Shown: positions 9,705 to 21,986, counted from the stretch's first letter. The stretch is 64,000 nt of DNA from Pantoea trifolii (GCF_024506435.1 NZ_JANIET010000001.1:3348001-3412000), one strand, 5' to 3'. Numbers and translations: made by a program. Notes: a model not told the origin generated them from the letters alone.

Positions 9705-10120
9705 GGCAGCGTTTGCCCCTCGCGCAGAAAACAGCAGGCGCGTAACGTGCGCCATTCACCGGGCGGCAGGTTGTCGTGCATCAACCACAGCCGCCAGCGC
9801 TTCCCCTGCTGGTTACGCAACACCAGCAAAACGCCATACGGTAACCAATCTGCCCTGCGTTCTGCTCGCCAGCGCACATCGCGCCACAGCCAATTGCCCT
9901 TAATGTCTAGCGCCAGACGACCTACGCGCTGCACCAAACGGCGCTCGTTGCGCCAGCATTCTGCCAGCAGCAGCACTAACACCGGCGCTTTACTCCACGC
10001 CCACGCGTCAGGCCACTCAAGCGCCAGCAGCAAACCGGCGCACAGCAGCGAGAGCGTCACATTCAGTGCGCGCGCACTGCGTGACGCCCGCAGATCACAT
10101 TGCCACCGGACCGCGTTCAC
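9701..10120 (-). CDS. cptA: Inner-membrane protein CptA (YgfX)
   Basis: Small inner-membrane protein encoded after sdhE in enterobacteria. E. coli YgfX was described as a toxin-like partner of YgfY, although the YgfY homologue is now better known as the flavinylation factor SdhE. The 139-residue sequence has two closely spaced hydrophobic segments (about residues 20-36 and 43-56), then a soluble basic domain containing [18 protein letters not shown]. The start is a GTG at 10120 that overlaps the sdhE 3' end by 26 bp, implying translational coupling. Alignment to the family supports this start within about three residues. The function remains uncertain. Confidence 0.88.
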   Translation of the reverse strand: MNAVRWQCDLRASRSARALNVTLSLLCAGLLLALEWPDAWAWSKAPVLVLLLAECWRNERRLVQRVGRLALDIKGNWLWRDVRWRAERRADWLPYGVLLVLRNQQGKRWRLWLMHDNLPPGEWRTLRACCFLREGQTLP

Positions 10121-10361
10121 GGTTGCGCTGCTGAATCAGTTTCACCATGCGTTTGAACTCGGGATCGACCGGTTCACCGTGATTCATTAACCAGTTGAAC
10201 AGATCGGGATCGTCACTCTTTAACAGCGCGATAAACACCTGCTTATCGGTGTCGTCCAGCGAATCATATTCGAATTTGAAAAACGGCATGATAGCGATAT
10301 CCAGCTCCAGCATGCCGCGACGGCATGCCCATTGGACGCGGGCTTTGTCGTTAATTTCCAT
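10095..10361 (-). CDS. sdhE: FAD assembly factor SdhE (YgfY/CptB)
   Basis: Promotes covalent attachment of FAD to succinate dehydrogenase and fumarate reductase flavoprotein subunits. The 88-residue protein contains the diagnostic RGMLELD motif (residues 15-21) within [15 protein letters not shown], and the family length is about 88. It is the first gene of the sdhE-cptA pair and is divergent from ygfZ, as in E. coli. Confidence 0.95.
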   Translation of the reverse strand: MEINDKARVQWACRRGMLELDIAIMPFFKFEYDSLDDTDKQVFIALLKSDDPDLFNWLMNHGEPVDPEFKRMVKLIQQRNRERGPVAM

Positions 10362-10579
10362 GTCTCAGGTTCCATGACTAAAAACAGTGGCGCTCAGTGT
10401 ACCTGCTTTTTTTTCTCGCTGCAGGCGCTGTGCTTACCCCTGTGGAATGCCTCGGCGTTACATCCCCCAATTTGCAATGGGTATCACGCGATTTGTGCGC
10501 CATATTCAGTAAACAGGTTGCAAAGCCGCACTGCTCTTTTACCATTGCAACCTATTACCTCATTAATCAGGAAAGAGAC
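10362..10579. promoter_or_regulatory. Divergent promoter region sdhE / ygfZ
   Basis: A 218-bp region between divergent starts. The open frame on the plus strand extends into it, but there is no ribosome-binding site or family similarity upstream of 10580. I see no distinct operator. Confidence 0.5.
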
Positions 10580-11563
10580 ATGTCGATTTTTACCCTTCCA
10601 CCTCGCCAGCCTGCTGCATCGTCACGCCTGCCTTTGACCCTGATTTCGCTCGACGAATGGGCGCTGGTGAAGGTGCAGGGCAATGACAGCACGTCTTATC
10701 TGCAAGGTCAGCTGACGCTGGATGTTGCGGCGATGGGCGAGACGCAACATCGTCCTGCCGCGCACTGCGATGCCAAAGGAAAAATGTGGAGCAACATTCG
10801 TCTGTTCCATCGCACCGAAGGTTACGCGTACGTGGTGCGCCGCAACCTGCGTGAGCAGCAGCTTACCGAACTAAAGAAATACGCGGTGTTCGCCAAAGTC
10901 ACCCTCGTTGCGGATGATGAAGCGGTGCTGCTGGGCGTTGCCGGTTTCCAGGCGCGCGCCGCGCTGGCGGGCGTGTTCAGCACGCTGCCGGATGCCGAAA
11001 CGCCAGTGGTGCAGCAAGGTGACAGCACGCTGCTGTGGTTTGCCCAGCCAGCCGAACGTTTCCTGCTGGTGACCACGTCAGAACAGGCGAATGCGCTGAA
11101 AGAAAAACTGGCGGGCGAAGCGCAGTTCAACGACAGCTTGCAATGGCTGGCACTGGATATCGAAGCGGGCATTCCGGTGATTGAAAGCGCCACCAGCGCG
11201 CAGCTGATCCCACAAGCCACCAACCTGCAGGCGCTGGATGCGATCAGCTTCAAAAAAGGCTGCTACACCGGCCAGGAGATGGTGGCGCGGGCCAAATTCC
11301 GCGGCGCTAACAAACGCGCACTCTATTGGCTGGCGGGCAAAGCCAGCAAAGTGCCGGACGTTGGCGGTTCGATGGAGCTGCAGATGGGCGATAAATGGCG
11401 CCGCACCGGCACGGTATTGAGCGGTGTGCAGCTGGATGACGGCAGCGTTTGGGTGCAGGTGGTGATGAACAACGATTTGGAGCCGGAAAGCGTACTGCGC
11501 GTGGAAGGCGATGAAAGTGGCAAGTTGACCATTCAACCACTGCCGTATTCATTGGCAGAATAA
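10580..11563 (+). CDS. ygfZ: Folate-binding Fe-S cluster maintenance protein YgfZ
   Basis: Folate-dependent protein of the GcvT-like fold that supports Fe-S enzymes such as the tRNA-methylthiolating MiaB. It has 327 residues from the ATG at 10580 (GGAAAGAG upstream; [10 protein letters not shown]), against 326 in E. coli. The signature K-G-C-Y-T-G-Q-E is present ([19 protein letters not shown], about residues 226-244) with its essential cysteine. A longer in-frame extension to 10397 has no support. Folate linkage fits the nearby gcv genes, but co-location is simply the conserved enterobacterial order. Confidence 0.95.
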   Translation: MSIFTLPPRQPAASSRLPLTLISLDEWALVKVQGNDSTSYLQGQLTLDVAAMGETQHRPAAHCDAKGKMWSNIRLFHRTEGYAYVVRRNLREQQLTELKKYAVFAKVTLVADDEAVLLGVAGFQARAALAGVFSTLPDAETPVVQQGDSTLLWFAQPAERFLLVTTSEQANALKEKLAGEAQFNDSLQWLALDIEAGIPVIESATSAQLIPQATNLQALDAISFKKGCYTGQEMVARAKFRGANKRALYWLAGKASKVPDVGGSMELQMGDKWRRTGTVLSGVQLDDGSVWVQVVMNNDLEPESVLRVEGDESGKLTIQPLPYSLAE

Positions 11564-11582
11564 TTGCGCACCAAGCCCGCAG

Positions 11583-11602
11583 GGTCGCCATTCATGGCGA
11601 CC
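11583..11602. repeat. Short palindromic intergenic repeat, copy 2
   Basis: GGTCGCCAT-TC-ATGGCGACC, identical to copy 1, in the 49-bp gap between the convergent ygfZ and trhA stops. It could act as a bidirectional hairpin, but no T-run follows. Confidence 0.85.
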
Positions 11603-11612
11603 TGAATCGAAC

Positions 11613-12266
11613 TTACATCACATAAAAATAAATCGCGCAGAAGTGCAGCACGCTGCCGCCGAGCACAAAACCATGCCAGATGGCGTGACTGTAAGGAATG
11701 CGGCGTGAGACGTAGAAAATCACCCCCAGCGAATAAACAATCCCACCGGCAGCCAGCAGCCAAATCCCGCCCGGCGACAGTTTGATCGCCAGCTGATAAA
11801 TCACCACCAGCGACAGCCAACCCATACCAAGATAAGTCACCAGCGACAGCGCTTCAAAGCGATGAGCAAAGGCGATTTTGAACAGGATACCGGCCAGCGC
11901 CAGACTCCAAATCACCACCATCAAACCTTGTGCCAGCGGCGAATTGAGCCCCACCAACAAGAACGGCGTATAAGTGCCGGCAATCAACAGATAGATGGCG
12001 CAGTGGTCAAATTTCTTTAGCCAGTATTTGGCTTTTTGATGGGGAATGGCGTGATACAGCGTTGAGGCGAGATAGAGCAAAATGATGCTGCTGCCGTACA
12101 GGCTGTAACTGGTGATCGCGGTGATGTTAGCTTGGGATTCAACGGCTTGTGTCAGCATTAACACCAGCCCGATAATACCGAAAATGCAGCCGATTCCGTG
12201 GCTGATACTATTGGCAATCTCTTCTGCCAACGAGTAGCCCTGGGCAATAACTGGGGTTTGTACCAT
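11613..12266 (-). CDS. trhA: Hemolysin-III family membrane protein TrhA (YqfA)
   Basis: Inner-membrane protein of the PAQR/hemolysin III family, proposed to influence membrane energetics; its exact role is unsettled. I set the start at 12266 ([20 protein letters not shown]), which matches the E. coli start and gives 217 residues. An extension to 12347 adds a cysteine-containing, non-conserved stretch. Seven hydrophobic segments can be traced. Family motifs include the Ser/His pair in [17 protein letters not shown] with its conserved histidine, and [12 protein letters not shown] near the C-terminus. It is followed by palindromic copy 2. Confidence 0.92.
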   Translation of the reverse strand: MVQTPVIAQGYSLAEEIANSISHGIGCIFGIIGLVLMLTQAVESQANITAITSYSLYGSSIILLYLASTLYHAIPHQKAKYWLKKFDHCAIYLLIAGTYTPFLLVGLNSPLAQGLMVVIWSLALAGILFKIAFAHRFEALSLVTYLGMGWLSLVVIYQLAIKLSPGGIWLLAAGGIVYSLGVIFYVSRRIPYSHAIWHGFVLGGSVLHFCAIYFYVM

Positions 12267-12403
12267 GAAGTGATTCCTGAACAACGGAAAAAGCAAGTGT
12301 GCTATTTCTGAGCAACCAGAGTAACCGGGATAATTTTCAGAGTACACATGTACGCTAAATTAAATCTGTGAGTGGGTGTGACAGGTGAGAGATTGATTAA
12401 GTC

Positions 12404-12423
12404 GGTCGCCATGAATGGCGACC
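12404..12423. repeat. Short palindromic intergenic repeat, copy 3
   Basis: GGTCGCCAT-GA-ATGGCGACC in the 240-bp gap (12267-12506) between trhA and ygfF. It lies in the opposite orientation relative to the flanking GTAGG tail (here CCTAC at 12423-12427). Confidence 0.85.
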
Positions 12424-12479
12424 CTACGGGGATTTGGAGGGTTTTATACGTAAAGGATCATCGTTTTTGGGTTTTGTAG

Positions 12480-12499
12480 GGTCGGTATTTATGCCGGCC
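12480..12499. repeat. Diverged copy of the palindromic repeat
   Basis: GGTCGGTAT-TT-ATGCCGGCC, preceded by GTAG like copies 1 and 6. The changes in the two arms leave G-T mismatches that still pair as G-U in RNA, consistent with a decayed or variant family member. It is adjacent to the 3' end of ygfF. Confidence 0.65.
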
Positions 12500-12506
12500 T
12501 GATTAA

Positions 12507-13250
12507 TTATCGCCCGCCAGCCGCATCAATAAAGGTGCCCGTCACATACGACGCGGCATCGCTCGCCAGCCAGACAATCGCTGCAGCAATCTCTTCGGCC
12601 TGACCGCCGCGTCCCATTGGCAACATGCTTGCCAGCCGATCGACTCGGTCCGGCTCGCCGCCATCGGCGTGCATGTCGGTATAAATAAGGCCAGGGCGCA
12701 CGCTGTTGACGCGAATACCCTGCGCCGCCACTTCCAGCGACAAACCTTTGGTCAGCGTATCCATCGCCCCTTTCGAGGCGGCGTAATCCACATATTCACC
12801 TGGCGCACCCAGACGGGATGCGGCGGATGACACGTTGACGATGGCACCACCTTTGCCGCCATGATGCGTACCCATGCGTTTCACCGCCTCACGACAACAG
12901 ATGAACGTGCCGGTAACGTTAGTGGCGAACACGCGTTGAATACGTTCGGCATCCAGATCTTCCACCCGGCATTGGGTAAACAAAATACCGGCATTATTCA
13001 CCAGCACTCGCAGCACGCCCGCTTGCTGATCCAACTCGGCAAACATACGCATAACCTGTGTTTCATCGGCGATATCGGCCTGCAATGTAAACGCACTGCC
13101 GCCCTGCGCTTCAATCTCTGCCACCACGCTTGCCGCTTCGGCTTGACGCTGGCGATAGTTGATCGCCACGCGATAACCCGCCTGCGCCAACAATAACGCG
13201 GTTGCGCGGCCAATCCCACGACTACCACCGGTAATCAAAGCCAGATCCAT
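12507..13250 (-). CDS. ygfF: SDR-family oxidoreductase YgfF
   Basis: Short-chain dehydrogenase/reductase of unknown substrate; 247 residues, the same length as E. coli YgfF and similar throughout. The NAD(P)-binding motif is TGGSRGIG near the N-terminus. The NNAG motif is present (LVNNAGILFTQC), and the catalytic Ser-Tyr-Lys set lies in NVSSAASRLGAPGEYVDYAASKG. The start at 13250 is supported by GGAGGC upstream and by the family start MDLALITGG. Its ribosome-binding site lies directly after the T-tract of the gcv terminator, so it depends on a very short promoter region or on read-through. Confidence 0.92.
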   Translation of the reverse strand: MDLALITGGSRGIGRATALLLAQAGYRVAINYRQRQAEAASVVAEIEAQGGSAFTLQADIADETQVMRMFAELDQQAGVLRVLVNNAGILFTQCRVEDLDAERIQRVFATNVTGTFICCREAVKRMGTHHGGKGGAIVNVSSAASRLGAPGEYVDYAASKGAMDTLTKGLSLEVAAQGIRVNSVRPGLIYTDMHADGGEPDRVDRLASMLPMGRGGQAEEIAAAIVWLASDAASYVTGTFIDAAGGR

Positions 13251-13260
13251 TTTTGCCTCC

Positions 13261-13289
13261 AAAAAAAAGGGCCGAACAGTCGGCCCTTT
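13261..13289 (-). terminator. Intrinsic terminator of gcvTHP
   Basis: On the minus strand, a perfect 10-bp stem (AAAGGGCCGA with TCGGCCCTTT, 4-nt loop) continues into eight T residues, 26 bp after the gcvP stop. The T-tract is followed immediately by the ygfF ribosome-binding site. Confidence 0.92.
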
Positions 13290-13314
13290 CATAAATACTT
13301 CCCGTAACTTTAGC

Positions 13315-16188
<2,874 letters not shown>

Positions 16189-16244
16189 TTGCAGTAAATC
16201 CTGAATCGGGCTGGGTTACAAAAATGGCGTTAAATCAGGCAGAT

Positions 16245-16275
16245 AAAAAAGAAGGTGGCGCAGCGCGTCACCTTC
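16245..16275 (-). terminator. Hairpin with T-run between gcvH and gcvP
   Basis: Minus-strand stem GAAGGTGACGC / GCGCCACCTTC (11 pairs with one G-U, 3-nt loop) is followed by six T. It looks like an intrinsic terminator inside the operon, downstream of gcvH. It may attenuate gcvP expression or stabilise the gcvTH mRNA end. Confidence 0.75.
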
Positions 16276-16287
16276 TAAAACTACCGG

Positions 16288-16674
16288 TTACTCGTCGATC
16301 GCGGCTTTGTAGGCATCAGCATCCAGCATAGCGTCGAGCTCTGACGCGTCGCTGGCTTTGATGCGGAACAGCCAACCATCAGCGTATGGCGCGCTGTTCA
16401 CCAGCTCTGGCGAATCGCCCAGTTGGTCATTCACCGCAACAATTTCACCGCTCAGTGGCGCATAGATGTCTGAAGCCGCTTTCACCGACTCCGCAACGGC
16501 GCAGTCATCACCGGCCGCGAAGGTGGCACCAACATCTGGCAGATCGACAAACACCATATCGCCCAGCAATTCCTGTGCGTGTTCGGTGATACCAACAGTA
16601 AAGGTGCCGTCGGCTTCTTTACGGACCCACTCGTGGCTATCGCGGTATTTCAATTCACTTGGCACATTGCTCAT
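16288..16674 (-). CDS. gcvH: Glycine cleavage system H protein
   Basis: Lipoate-carrying shuttle protein of the glycine cleavage system. The 128 residues from the ATG at 16674 ([20 protein letters not shown]) compare with 129 in E. coli. AGGAG lies upstream, and the in-frame extension to 16728 would overlap gcvT. The lipoylated residue is Lys65 in AESVKAASD. It lies 22 bp downstream of gcvT and is followed by a terminator-like hairpin before gcvP, which could help make H protein in excess of P. Confidence 0.97.
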   Translation of the reverse strand: MSNVPSELKYRDSHEWVRKEADGTFTVGITEHAQELLGDMVFVDLPDVGATFAAGDDCAVAESVKAASDIYAPLSGEIVAVNDQLGDSPELVNSAPYADGWLFRIKASDASELDAMLDADAYKAAIDE

Positions 16675-16696
16675 TGGCCATTTCTCCTGAAAAAAA

Positions 16697-17794
16697 TTAC
16701 TGGGCGACCGGCTTACCGGCGCGAACAAAAATCGGTTTGGTGACGTTTACTGGCATTTCACGGTTGCGGATTTCCACTATCGCCTGCTCACCAATCCCGG
16801 CTGGCACACGCGCCAGCGCGATGCTGTAACCCAGGGTTGGTGAGAAGGAACCACTGGTAATAATACCTTGCTGCGGCTGACCTTGTTGATCGGTGAAACG
16901 TACCGTTAAGCCGTTGCGCAGCACGCCTTTTTCGGTCATCACCAGGCCAACCAGCTTCTCGGTGCCGTGCTCGCGCTGCGCCTGCAGGGCATCACGACCA
17001 ATGAAATCGCGATCGGCAGGTTCCCAGCTGATGGTCCAGCCCATATTGGCGGCGAGCGGCGAAACGCCTTCATCCATCTCCTGACCGTACAGGTTCATGC
17101 CCGCTTCCAGACGCAGCGTGTCACGCGCACCAAGTCCTGCCGGTTTAACGCCTGCGGCCAACAGCTGCTGCCAGAAAGCGGCGGCCTCATTCGCAGGCAT
17201 GGCAATCTCATAACCCGCTTCGCCGGTATAACCGGTAGTGGCGATAAACAGCTTTTCTGCCTGCACGCCAAAGAAGGGTTTCATGCCGTCAACGGCATCA
17301 CGCTGAGCAGCGCTAAATAGCGTTTGTGCTTTCTGCTGCGCATTTGGGCCTTGCACCGCAATCAGCGCCAGATCGTCACGCTCGGTCAGCTCCACGCCAA
17401 AAGGCTGCGCATGCTGTTTAATCCACGCTAAATCTTTCTCACGCGTGGCGGAGTTCACCACCAGACGGAAGAAATCTTCGCTCATAAAGTAAACAATCAA
17501 ATCATCAATGACGCCAGCGGAGGCATTCAACATGCCGGTATACAGGGCTTTGCCCGGTTGGGTCAGCTTGGCGACATCGTTCGCCAGCAGATAACGCAGG
17601 AATTCGCGGGTATGTGCGCCGCGCAGATCGACAATGGTCATGTGGGAAACATCAAACATGCCGGCATCGTTACGCACCGCGTGATGCTCATCCATTTGCG
17701 AGCCGTAATGCAGCGGCATCATCCAACCGTGGAAGTCCACCATGCGCGCACCGCTTGCCTGATGCTGTTCGAATAGAGGCGTTTGCTGAGTCAT
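16697..17794 (-). CDS. gcvT: Aminomethyltransferase (T protein)
   Basis: Tetrahydrofolate-dependent T protein, which releases ammonia from aminomethyl-GcvH and forms 5,10-methylene-THF. It has 365 residues from the ATG at 17794 ([20 protein letters not shown]); an alternative ATG two codons upstream at 17800 is also possible. The sequence follows E. coli GcvT closely, including [13 protein letters not shown], the [13 protein letters not shown] folate-site aspartate region and [20 protein letters not shown]. It is the first gene of the operon, behind a ~385-bp control region. Confidence 0.97.
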   Translation of the reverse strand: MTQQTPLFEQHQASGARMVDFHGWMMPLHYGSQMDEHHAVRNDAGMFDVSHMTIVDLRGAHTREFLRYLLANDVAKLTQPGKALYTGMLNASAGVIDDLIVYFMSEDFFRLVVNSATREKDLAWIKQHAQPFGVELTERDDLALIAVQGPNAQQKAQTLFSAAQRDAVDGMKPFFGVQAEKLFIATTGYTGEAGYEIAMPANEAAAFWQQLLAAGVKPAGLGARDTLRLEAGMNLYGQEMDEGVSPLAANMGWTISWEPADRDFIGRDALQAQREHGTEKLVGLVMTEKGVLRNGLTVRFTDQQGQPQQGIITSGSFSPTLGYSIALARVPAGIGEQAIVEIRNREMPVNVTKPIFVRAGKPVAQ

Positions 17795-18169
17795 AACCAT
17801 CCTGTGAATACAAGTGAGTGTGACGCGCCTGCGTCGCCTTCGCAGGCTGACGCAAACGTTCTCTTTATGCTGAAGTTATCACCTAATGCGGCAATTAACC
17901 ATGAGGAAAACGAGGGCGAAACACTACCACCTTTCGATGAGCCACCGAACAGCCACCAGCATAAATCACTGCATTATTGTAATTAGCCTCGCACAAAATA
18001 CGACTAAATTACTTTCACGCAGCAAATTGAGGGAATAGACGCCGCAGGTTTAAGAAATGGTCCGGCATGTGAAAAGTTATTGCATGAATTAATCTAATGC
18101 GAATTAAGGGGTAAAATTAGAATAAATCAAATGAGGCGCGATTGCGGTGCAGCGCTGCATCATTGCGGT
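17795..18169 (-). promoter_or_regulatory. gcvTHP control region
   Basis: A gene-free region upstream of gcvT. CTAAT pentamers, the core reported for GcvA binding in E. coli, occur at 17883-17887 and 18094-18098, and in reverse at 17982-17986 and 18116-18120. The far half is AT-rich, as expected for Lrp. A leader hairpin with GCCTGCG/CGCAGGC arms lies at 17827-17847. Site assignments are by eye from known E. coli regulation. I see no glycine riboswitch. Confidence 0.55.
17850..17865. promoter_or_regulatory. Candidate PurR operator upstream of gcvT
   Basis: ACGCAAACGTTCTCTT closely fits the PurR consensus (ACGCAAACGTTTTCNT). It is 56 bp upstream of the gcvT start, and E. coli gcvTHP is a known PurR target. 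The match is read from the sequence; binding is inferred. Confidence 0.75.
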
Positions 18170-18204
18170 GCAGCAAAGAAAACGGCGCCTATTTAGGCGC
18201 CGTT
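18170..18204 (-). terminator. Intrinsic terminator after ubiI
   Basis: Perfect 11-bp stem AACGGCGCCTA / TAGGCGCCGTT with a 2-nt spacer, about 12 bp past the ubiI stop. On the minus strand it runs into TTTTCTTT. Confidence 0.88.
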
Positions 18205-18215
18205 GGCAGAGATGA

Positions 18216-19418
18216 TTAGCGTATCCAGCTGGGTAGATCGTTAAGCCCCATCGCCTGTTTTAGCATCAGCGGTTTGACGCCCGGCAAAGTATCGGCGAGC
18301 TTGAGGCCAACATCACGCAGCAGCTTTTTCGCCGGATGGGTACCGGCAAACAATTCGCGGAAGCCTTGCATCCCCGCCAGCATCATCGCCGCGCTGTGCT
18401 TGCGGCTGCGCTCATAGCGACGCAGATAGAGATGCTGACCAATGTCTTTGCCTTCCTGATGCAGGCGGCGAATTTCACCAATTAATTCGGCTGCATCCAT
18501 AAAACCAAGATTCACGCCCTGCCCGGCCAGCGGATGGATAGTGTGGGCGGCATCGCCGACCAGCGCTAAACGGTGCGCGGCAAAGTTACGCGCATAACGT
18601 GCCGTCAGCGGGAAAGTTTTACGTTCGCTCTCGACCTGACACAAGCCAAGACGCATATCAAACGCCACCGACAGTTGCTGATTAAATAGCGCTTCCGGCA
18701 TCGATTGCACGCGCGCCGCTTCCTGCGGCGAGAGCGACCAGACGATTGAGCATAAGTGCGGATCCTGCATCGGCAGAAACGCCAGAATACCGTCGCCATG
18801 GAACACCTGACGCGCAATGGCGTCATGCGGCATATCGGTGCGGATATTTGCCACCAGCGCGTGATGCTCGTAATCCCAGAAGGTCAGCGGAATATCCGCT
18901 TTGTCACGCAGCCACGAATTCGCGCCGTCGGCAGCAACCAGCAAACGGGCGCTCATCATGCTGCCATCTTGCAGCGTAATAAAGGCTTCGTTGTCGCCAA
19001 ATGCCACTTGCTGCAACTGCGCCGGGGCAAACAGCGTGATATCGCTGCTCTGACTGGCACGCTGCCACAACGCACTATGAATCACTTCATTTTCAATGAT
19101 ATGACCGAGATGCGATAAGCCCTGCTGCTCATCATCAAAGCTGATCGAACCGAAGCTGTCCTGATCCCACACTTCCATGCCGTGATAGGCACTGGCACGC
19201 AGCGCCAAAATGCTCGACCAGACATCGAGCTTTTGCAGCAGACGTTCGCTGGCAGCGTTGATGGCGGAGACGCGAATCGACGCCTTGGCCGCCGGATCAA
19301 ACTGTGGCTCGGGTGCTTTTTCCAGCACGGCAACGCGTAAGCCGCTGCCTTGTAGTCCGCAGGCGACGGCCAAACCCACCATGCCGCCTCCGGCAATTGC
19401 CACATCAAAAGTTTGCAT
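18216..19418 (-). CDS. ubiI: 2-polyprenylphenol C5-hydroxylase UbiI (VisC)
   Basis: Flavin-dependent monooxygenase for the C5 hydroxylation of the aerobic ubiquinone pathway, part of the soluble Ubi metabolon. It has 400 residues, as in E. coli. The FAD dinucleotide fold starts at AIAGGGMVGLAVACGL. The ribityl-binding motif is VGDAAHTIHPLAGQGVNLG, and VAADGANSWLR is the DG motif. It is the last gene of pepP-ubiH-ubiI, 20 bp after ubiH, and ends at a strong terminator. Confidence 0.96.
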   Translation of the reverse strand: MQTFDVAIAGGGMVGLAVACGLQGSGLRVAVLEKAPEPQFDPAAKASIRVSAINAASERLLQKLDVWSSILALRASAYHGMEVWDQDSFGSISFDDEQQGLSHLGHIIENEVIHSALWQRASQSSDITLFAPAQLQQVAFGDNEAFITLQDGSMMSARLLVAADGANSWLRDKADIPLTFWDYEHHALVANIRTDMPHDAIARQVFHGDGILAFLPMQDPHLCSIVWSLSPQEAARVQSMPEALFNQQLSVAFDMRLGLCQVESERKTFPLTARYARNFAAHRLALVGDAAHTIHPLAGQGVNLGFMDAAELIGEIRRLHQEGKDIGQHLYLRRYERSRKHSAAMMLAGMQGFRELFAGTHPAKKLLRDVGLKLADTLPGVKPLMLKQAMGLNDLPSWIR

Positions 19419-19438
19419 TGCTGCCCCTTAATTCGTGC

Positions 19439-20617
19439 TTAACGCTTAACCCAGCCGAGCGTGCGCGCGGCAAGTGGATTTCGTAGCCAAGGCAGATGGT
19501 CCATTGCCACCAGCCCAAGATTTCGTCCTGCTACCAACGGCGCATAGCGGTTAGCAAACAGTCGGACTAAACCGTCAGTGACGCCAATAGTGGCGGCACG
19601 ATCGGGCTGACGTCGCGCGGCAAAATGCTGCAATACCGCGAAACTGCCGGGATCTTGCTGCTGACGATGTGCGCCCGCCAGCGTTTCTGCCAGTGACATC
19701 ACATCGCGCAAACCCAGATTGAAGCCTTGTCCGGCAATCGGATGCAGCGTTTGTGCCGCGTTGCCCACCAGCGCCAGACGATGCGTCACCTGACGTTCAG
19801 CGGTTTGCAACGCCAGCGGATAATGTTCGCGTTGACCGGAGTGCGTGAAACGCCCCAACCGCCAGCCAAATGCGCGCTGCAGTTCTTGCAGGAAGGTGGC
19901 ATCGTCCCACTGCTTAACCGTTGCTTGCGCCTCAAGCGGATGGCACCACACCAGCGACATGCGGTTGCCGGACATCGGCAACAGCGCCAGCGGGCCGTGT
20001 TCGGTAAAGCGCTCAAAGGCGCGGCCCTGATGCGGTAACTGCGTCGACACGTTGGCAATCACCGCCAGCTGCTGATAATCGTCGCGCTGCCAGGTGATGC
20101 CGCAGGACGCGCCTAAAGGTGAACGCGCACCGTCGGCGGCCACCAGTAATGCGCCTTCCAGTTGTTCGCCGCTGTTCAGCGTGACCTGCACGTTATCTGC
20201 GGTGCGTGATACCGAAGTTACGCGATCCGGGCAGCGCAGCGTGACGCCAGGCGCTTTCTGCAGGCGTTGAAACAGTCGCTGGCCGACATCAAACAGTTCG
20301 ACCACCTGGCCGAGCGCCGGAACCTGATGATCTTGCGCTTTAAGCGAAACAAAACCGGTATGACCGCGATCGGAAACGTGAATATCGGTAATTGGCGTGG
20401 CGCAATCGGCCAGCGAGCGCCACAGATCGATATCCGCTAACTGCTGACAGGTGCCTGCCGCCAGCGCAATCGCACGTCCGTCGAAGCCGGGATGTGCGCG
20501 GCTGTCGGGCTGGCTGCGTTCAATCAGCGTAACCGGCAGTTGGCCTTGCGTCAGATGTGAAATCGCCAGCGCAAGGGTCGCGCCGGTCATGCCGCCGCCG
20601 GCAATCAAAATGCTCAT
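19439..20617 (-). CDS. ubiH: 2-octaprenyl-6-methoxyphenol hydroxylase UbiH
   Basis: C1 hydroxylase of aerobic ubiquinone biosynthesis; a class A flavin monooxygenase paralogous to its neighbour UbiI. It has 392 residues (E. coli 392). Motifs are LIAGGGMTGATLALAIS (FAD fold), VAADGARSPLG (DG motif) and LVGNAAQTLHPIAGQGFNLG, in which the usual GDAAH is replaced by GNAAQ, as in other UbiH proteins. Its ATG overlaps the pepP stop in an ATGA arrangement, so the two genes are translationally coupled. Confidence 0.96.
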   Translation of the reverse strand: MSILIAGGGMTGATLALAISHLTQGQLPVTLIERSQPDSRAHPGFDGRAIALAAGTCQQLADIDLWRSLADCATPITDIHVSDRGHTGFVSLKAQDHQVPALGQVVELFDVGQRLFQRLQKAPGVTLRCPDRVTSVSRTADNVQVTLNSGEQLEGALLVAADGARSPLGASCGITWQRDDYQQLAVIANVSTQLPHQGRAFERFTEHGPLALLPMSGNRMSLVWCHPLEAQATVKQWDDATFLQELQRAFGWRLGRFTHSGQREHYPLALQTAERQVTHRLALVGNAAQTLHPIAGQGFNLGLRDVMSLAETLAGAHRQQQDPGSFAVLQHFAARRQPDRAATIGVTDGLVRLFANRYAPLVAGRNLGLVAMDHLPWLRNPLAARTLGWVKR

Positions 20618-21936
20618 GCGTGACGTGCCGCCGCCATCAGAGCTTCAATCGCGTCGGCGTCTTTCACTACGCTGTCGGTGAGATTTTCGTTGCCGTCAGC
20701 GGTGATGACGATGTCATCTTCGATGCGAATGCCAATACCGCGATATTGTGCCGGCACTTTGGCATCTGGCGCGATATACAAGCCTGGCTCAACGGTCAGC
20801 ACCATGCCCGGCTCAAGTAAGCGGTCGCGGCTTGGCGTGCCGTAATGGCCGACATCGTGCACATCCAGCCCCAGCCAGTGGCCCAAACCGTGCATGAAGA
20901 ACGGACGATGCGCCTGCTCTTCAAACAGCGTATCGATGTTGCCATCCAGAATGCCGAGATCGACCAGCCCGGTGATCATGATGCGCACCACTTCGTCATT
21001 GACGTCATGGATGCTGATGCCCGGACGGAACATCGACAGCGCTTTGTAGAGCGAGGCCAGCACGATGTCGTAGATGGCGCGCTGCGGTTCACTGAAGGTG
21101 CCGTTGACCGGGAAGGTGCGGGTGATATCGCCCGCGTAGCCGTGGAATTCACAGCCTGCATCGATCAGCACTAAGTCGCCATCGCGCATTTCACATTCGT
21201 TTTCGGTGTAATGCAGAATGCAGCCATTTTCGCCGGAACCGACAATGGTGTTGTACGAGGGGAAGCGCGCGCCGTGGCGATTGAATTCGTGATGAATTTC
21301 GCCTTCCAGCTGATATTCGAACATGCCCGGACGACAGGCTTGCATCGCTCGCGTGTGCGCCAGCGCGCTGATTTTGCCGGCGCGGCGCAGAATCTCAATC
21401 TCTTCTGCGCTTTTGAACAGGCGCATTTCATGCACCCACGGACGCCAGTCGGTAAGCGTATCCGGCGCGCTGAGGTTTTGACGGAAGCCGCGACGCAGTT
21501 TTTCCAGCGCGCTGAACACCAACTGATCGGCTTCTGCGTATTCGCCTTGCGCGTGGTAAACCACATCCAGCCCGTTAAGCAGTTGATGCAGCTGCTCGCC
21601 AATGTCATCCCACGGCAAGGCGCGATCGACACCCAGTTTTGCCGGTGCGGCATCCTGACCAAGGCGGCGACCAAACCAGATTTCGGCCGTCAGGTCACGC
21701 ACGCGATTGAACAGCACGCTGTGATTGTGCTTGTCATCGCTTTTGATCAATACCAGCAGCGCCTGCGGTTCGTTAAAACCGGTGAAGTACCAGAAGTCAC
21801 TGTTTTGCCGAAAGTTGTATTCGGTGTCGTTGCTGCGCGTCACTTCAGGTGCAGCAAAAATCAATGCCGCGCTGCCTGGCGCCATGCGGGCAATCAACGC
21901 CTGACGACGTTGTTGAAACGTATCCAAGGTAATCAT
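20614..21936 (-). CDS. pepP: Xaa-Pro aminopeptidase PepP
   Basis: Dimanganese aminopeptidase P (M24B), which removes the N-terminal residue ahead of proline. It has 440 residues from the ATG at 21936 (MITLDTFQQRRQAL; GGGAG upstream), against 441 in E. coli. The extension to 21978 is not conserved. All metal ligands of the pita-bread fold are visible: Asp in LIDAGCE, Asp in AGDITRTFP, His in FMHGLGHWLGLDVHDV, and Glu in VEPGLY and GIRIEDD. It is the first cistron coupled to ubiH, and ygfB lies 50 bp upstream. Confidence 0.96.
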   Translation of the reverse strand: MITLDTFQQRRQALIARMAPGSAALIFAAPEVTRSNDTEYNFRQNSDFWYFTGFNEPQALLVLIKSDDKHNHSVLFNRVRDLTAEIWFGRRLGQDAAPAKLGVDRALPWDDIGEQLHQLLNGLDVVYHAQGEYAEADQLVFSALEKLRRGFRQNLSAPDTLTDWRPWVHEMRLFKSAEEIEILRRAGKISALAHTRAMQACRPGMFEYQLEGEIHHEFNRHGARFPSYNTIVGSGENGCILHYTENECEMRDGDLVLIDAGCEFHGYAGDITRTFPVNGTFSEPQRAIYDIVLASLYKALSMFRPGISIHDVNDEVVRIMITGLVDLGILDGNIDTLFEEQAHRPFFMHGLGHWLGLDVHDVGHYGTPSRDRLLEPGMVLTVEPGLYIAPDAKVPAQYRGIGIRIEDDIVITADGNENLTDSVVKDADAIEALMAAARHA

Positions 21937-21986
21937 GTTTGCACTCCCTGTTGAAGACGGGCCACAACGCACCCGCATTGACGCGC

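Noticed and set aside
10397..10579. N-terminal extension of YgfZ
   Set aside because: It lies in the divergent promoter region and no homologue carries it; the ATG at 10580 has the ribosome-binding site.
17795..18169. Glycine riboswitch upstream of gcvT
   Set aside because: No tandem aptamer-like conserved core was seen. Enterobacterial gcvTHP is controlled by GcvA/GcvR, Lrp and PurR, and matching motifs are present.
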